Part shown: in pieces, positions 62,071-64,000 of the stretch
How the letters are laid out: every line of letters begins with the position of its first letter
Position numbering within the stretch: position 1 is the first letter of the stretch
Source: CAWVSB01 sp046710535
GTDB lineage: Bacteria; Pseudomonadota; Gammaproteobacteria; Pseudomonadales; CAWVSB01
Length of the DNA: 64,000 nt
NCBI GenBank assembly: GCA_046710535.1
Contig: JBKEHH010000003.1
Coordinates: forward strand, 62,001-126,000
Direction of reading: 5' to 3'
The notes under the pieces: generated by a model
The model's database searches: none
What the model saw: only the letters and a program-made list of their open reading frames with translations
Told to the model about the DNA's origin: nothing
Made by a program: the position numbers and the translations under genes

Positions 62071-63369
62071 TCAGTCGTTAAACGGGCTACGTAATACTAT
62101 AGTCTCATTTCTGTCTGGCCCAGTAGACACTATATCAATTGGCGCTGCTATCACTGCTTCTAAACGCTTGATATAAGCCTTTGCATTGTCAGGCAATTGG
62201 TCAATTTTGGTTGCACCTTCAGTTGACTCGCTCCAACCGGGCATTTCTTCATATACTGGCGTTAGACCGATAAAGTCGTCGGCATCGGTTGGCATGTTTA
62301 TGCTATTGCCGCGTGCGTCTACATAGCCTGTGCATATTTTTATCACCTCTAACCCGTCTAGTACGTCTAACTTAGTTAAACATATACCCGAGATAGAATT
62401 AATTTGTACTGAGTGCTTAACCACCATTGCGTCAAACCAACCGCAGCGCCTAGCGCGGCCAGTGGTAGTGCCAAACTCATGGCCCTTTGCTGATAGGTGC
62501 TGGCCAACTTCGCAAGCAAGTTCGGTTGGTATAGGGCCACTACCAACACGGGTGGTGTAGGCTTTGGTAATACCCAACACATAATCTAAATACAAGGGGC
62601 CAAAACCCGAGCCGGTAGCAACGCCGCCAGCGGTCGTGTTGGAAGAAGTCACATATGGATAGGTGCCGTGGTCAACATCTAGTAATGCGCCTTGGGCGCC
62701 TTCAAACATAATGTTTTTACCCGCGCGGCGAAAGTCGTGCAGCATGCCGGTTACATCGCTAATCATTGGTTTAATTTCTTCACCCATGCGCATGGCATCA
62801 GCAAGTACAGTGTCATAATCAACCGCTTCGGTTTTATAGTAATTAACCAAAATAAAATTATAGTAGTCGACCATTTCACGTAGCTTTTCAGCGAAGCGCT
62901 CGGGATGCAGTAAGTCACCTACGCGCACACTGCGGCGGGCTACTTTATCTTCGTAGGCTGGGCCTATACCGCGACCGGTAGTACCAATTTTTTTGTCTTC
63001 GCCTTTGGCAAGCTCGCGAGCTTGGTCCATGGCTATGTGGTAGGGCAATATTAATGGGCATGACGGGCTAATACTTAAGCGCTCGCGCACTGGTACGCCC
63101 CGCTCTTCTAGCTCGCCAACTTCTTTTAGTAAAGCTTCAGGTGACACCACTACGCCATTGCCAATTAAGCATTTAACGCCGCCGCGTAATATTCCAGACG
63201 GAATAAGGTGCAACGCGGTTTTAACGCCGTCTACCCAAATGGTATGGCCGGCATTATGGCCGCCTTGAAAGCGGGCAACGGCTGATACTTGCTCGGTTAG
63301 TAAGTCAACAATCTTACCTTTACCTTCATCGCCCCACTGGGTTCCTAGCACTACTACATTTTTACTCAT
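62071..63369 (-). CDS. purA: Adenylosuccinate synthetase
   Basis: PurA, 432 residues, which joins IMP and aspartate with GTP on the way to AMP. LGTQWGDEGKGKI (9-21) is the P-loop and the GGHNAGHTIWV block carries the catalytic His. GPAYEDKVARRSVRVGDL and TTTGRARRCGWFDAM are also characteristic. It is followed by hisZ upstream, the usual neighbour. The start is ATG 63369. Very high confidence. Confidence 0.97.
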   Translation of the reverse strand: MSKNVVVLGTQWGDEGKGKIVDLLTEQVSAVARFQGGHNAGHTIWVDGVKTALHLIPSGILRGGVKCLIGNGVVVSPEALLKEVGELEERGVPVRERLSISPSCPLILPYHIAMDQARELAKGEDKKIGTTGRGIGPAYEDKVARRSVRVGDLLHPERFAEKLREMVDYYNFILVNYYKTEAVDYDTVLADAMRMGEEIKPMISDVTGMLHDFRRAGKNIMFEGAQGALLDVDHGTYPYVTSSNTTAGGVATGSGFGPLYLDYVLGITKAYTTRVGSGPIPTELACEVGQHLSAKGHEFGTTTGRARRCGWFDAMVVKHSVQINSISGICLTKLDVLDGLEVIKICTGYVDARGNSINMPTDADDFIGLTPVYEEMPGWSESTEGATKIDQLPDNAKAYIKRLEAVIAAPIDIVSTGPDRNETIVLRSPFND

Positions 63370-63399
63370 TTACTTTTTCTGCCTTACACTTTTAAACAC

Positions 63400-64000
63400 T
63401 TACTTGTTAATAGTTTCAACATGCCACTGGCCGTTGTCACTCACTAAAATTGCGTCAACGTCTGCCGGGGTTTGTTGTCCAGCCATTGCACAAATCACTA
63501 TTTCACCGCTATCGCGCAACGCTTGCACAACGCTTAACTCGCATTGCTGCGGCGCAAAAATTCTGCGCTGTTGCTGAATGTTTTTGGCAACGCTTTGCAT
63601 TGCTAAGGCTTTAAGCTCTAAGCTAAAACCAGTGGCTGGGCGTGCTCGGCCAAATTGCTCACCGATATTATCGTAGCGCCCGCCATTGGCAATTGCCTGG
63701 CCGTAACCGTCTGTATAGGCGGCAAACACCAAGCCTTGATGATAATGAAAGCCGGTTAGCTCTGCTAAGTCGATATAGCATTCAACACTTTCATAGCGCT
63801 GCTGAATAACTTCAACAATCGCTGCTAATTGATTTAGCGCGGTGGTTATTTCACCGCCAAAACTAGCAAAGCTTGCCCTAGCTTGCTCAATAACTTCTAT
63901 GCCGCCATGTAAACCGGCTAATTTAATAAAAGCGCCGGCTAGCTCTACGTCAGTTACATATTGCTGAATAAGCTTGTTTAGGTCGCTAATAGATTTGCGC
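63400..64000 (-). CDS. hisZ: ATP phosphoribosyltransferase regulatory subunit HisZ (partial)
   Basis: The minus-strand frame is open from the window edge to TAA at 63400, giving about 200 C-terminal residues of HisZ. The HisZ pattern IDLAELTGFHYHQGLVFAAYTDGYG and NGGRYDNIGEQFGRARPATGFSLEL (landmarks only) shows a histidyl-tRNA-synthetase-like domain without aminoacylation role. HisZ activates short-form HisG in histidine synthesis, so HisG is expected elsewhere. GTG 63732 is internal, not a start; the true start lies outside the window. Confidence 0.93.
   Translation of the reverse strand, partial: RKSISDLNKLIQQYVTDVELAGAFIKLAGLHGGIEVIEQARASFASFGGEITTALNQLAAIVEVIQQRYESVECYIDLAELTGFHYHQGLVFAAYTDGYGQAIANGGRYDNIGEQFGRARPATGFSLELKALAMQSVAKNIQQQRRIFAPQQCELSVVQALRDSGEIVICAMAGQQTPADVDAILVSDNGQWHVETINK

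Overview
The window looks like the chromosome of a Gram-negative, probably marine, gammaproteobacterium. It has moderate GC content. Support for this comes from a TonB-dependent receptor, a PqiABC envelope lipid-transport operon, RdgC, FklB, and two core blocks in the order familiar from pseudomonads and cellvibrio-like bacteria: nrdR-ribD-ribBA-ribH-nusB-thiL-pgpA, and hisZ-purA ... rnr-rlmB-rpsF-rpsR-(DUF2232)-rplI-dnaB with radA close by. A wax-ester/diacylglycerol acyltransferase and several acyl-CoA-type enzymes suggest neutral-lipid and fatty-acid metabolism. The genus cannot be fixed from sequence reading alone. No rRNA, tRNA, CRISPR array or intact mobile element was found.

Layout. 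0-2.5 kb: a TonB receptor with a strong terminator. 2.5-5 kb: a stretch of decaying genes (a small secreted protein, a lipoprotein, a LysE-type exporter) around an intact PaiB-like flavoprotein. 5-9.5 kb: an aldolase-like protein, then a minus-strand run of a flavoprotein, a saccharopine-dehydrogenase-like reductase, a small GNAT and two hotdog thioesterases. 9.6-15.2 kb: two small related proteins, the acyltransferase, a PAP2 phosphatase/glycosyltransferase pair, and an MFS transporter behind an attenuator-like leader. 15-26.5 kb: rdgC, fklB, a SEC-C protein, ComB-like phosphatase, then a run of envelope and proteolysis genes (AIM24-like, two M48 peptidases, LemA, TauE-type permease, a PF10118 protein, dienelactone hydrolase). 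26.5-30 kb: a minus-strand acyl-CoA/phosphotransferase/SDR group. 30-33.3 kb: purC and small hypothetical genes.

33.3-38.6 kb: the riboflavin/thiamine/nus operon led by nrdR, whose upstream region carries 25 consecutive seven-base repeat units. 38.8-46 kb: an amine-oxidase-like flavoprotein, glyA, a divergent NRAMP transporter, a dead DksA/YdcH gene pair, a small hypothetical gene and ettA. 46-49.5 kb: pqiA-pqiA-pqiB-pqiC. 49.5-54.2 kb: radA, a protein with three DnaT-like modules, a phage-lambda-P-like protein, and dnaB. 54.3-59.8 kb: rplI to rnr. 60-61.8 kb: ugd and a broken sugar transferase set into the core block. 62-64 kb: purA and hisZ, which runs off the window edge.

The observations most worth following are the attenuator-like leader before the MFS gene, the heptanucleotide array in the nrdR/oxidoreductase divergent promoter region, and the chromosomal DnaT-like/P-like gene pair beside dnaB.
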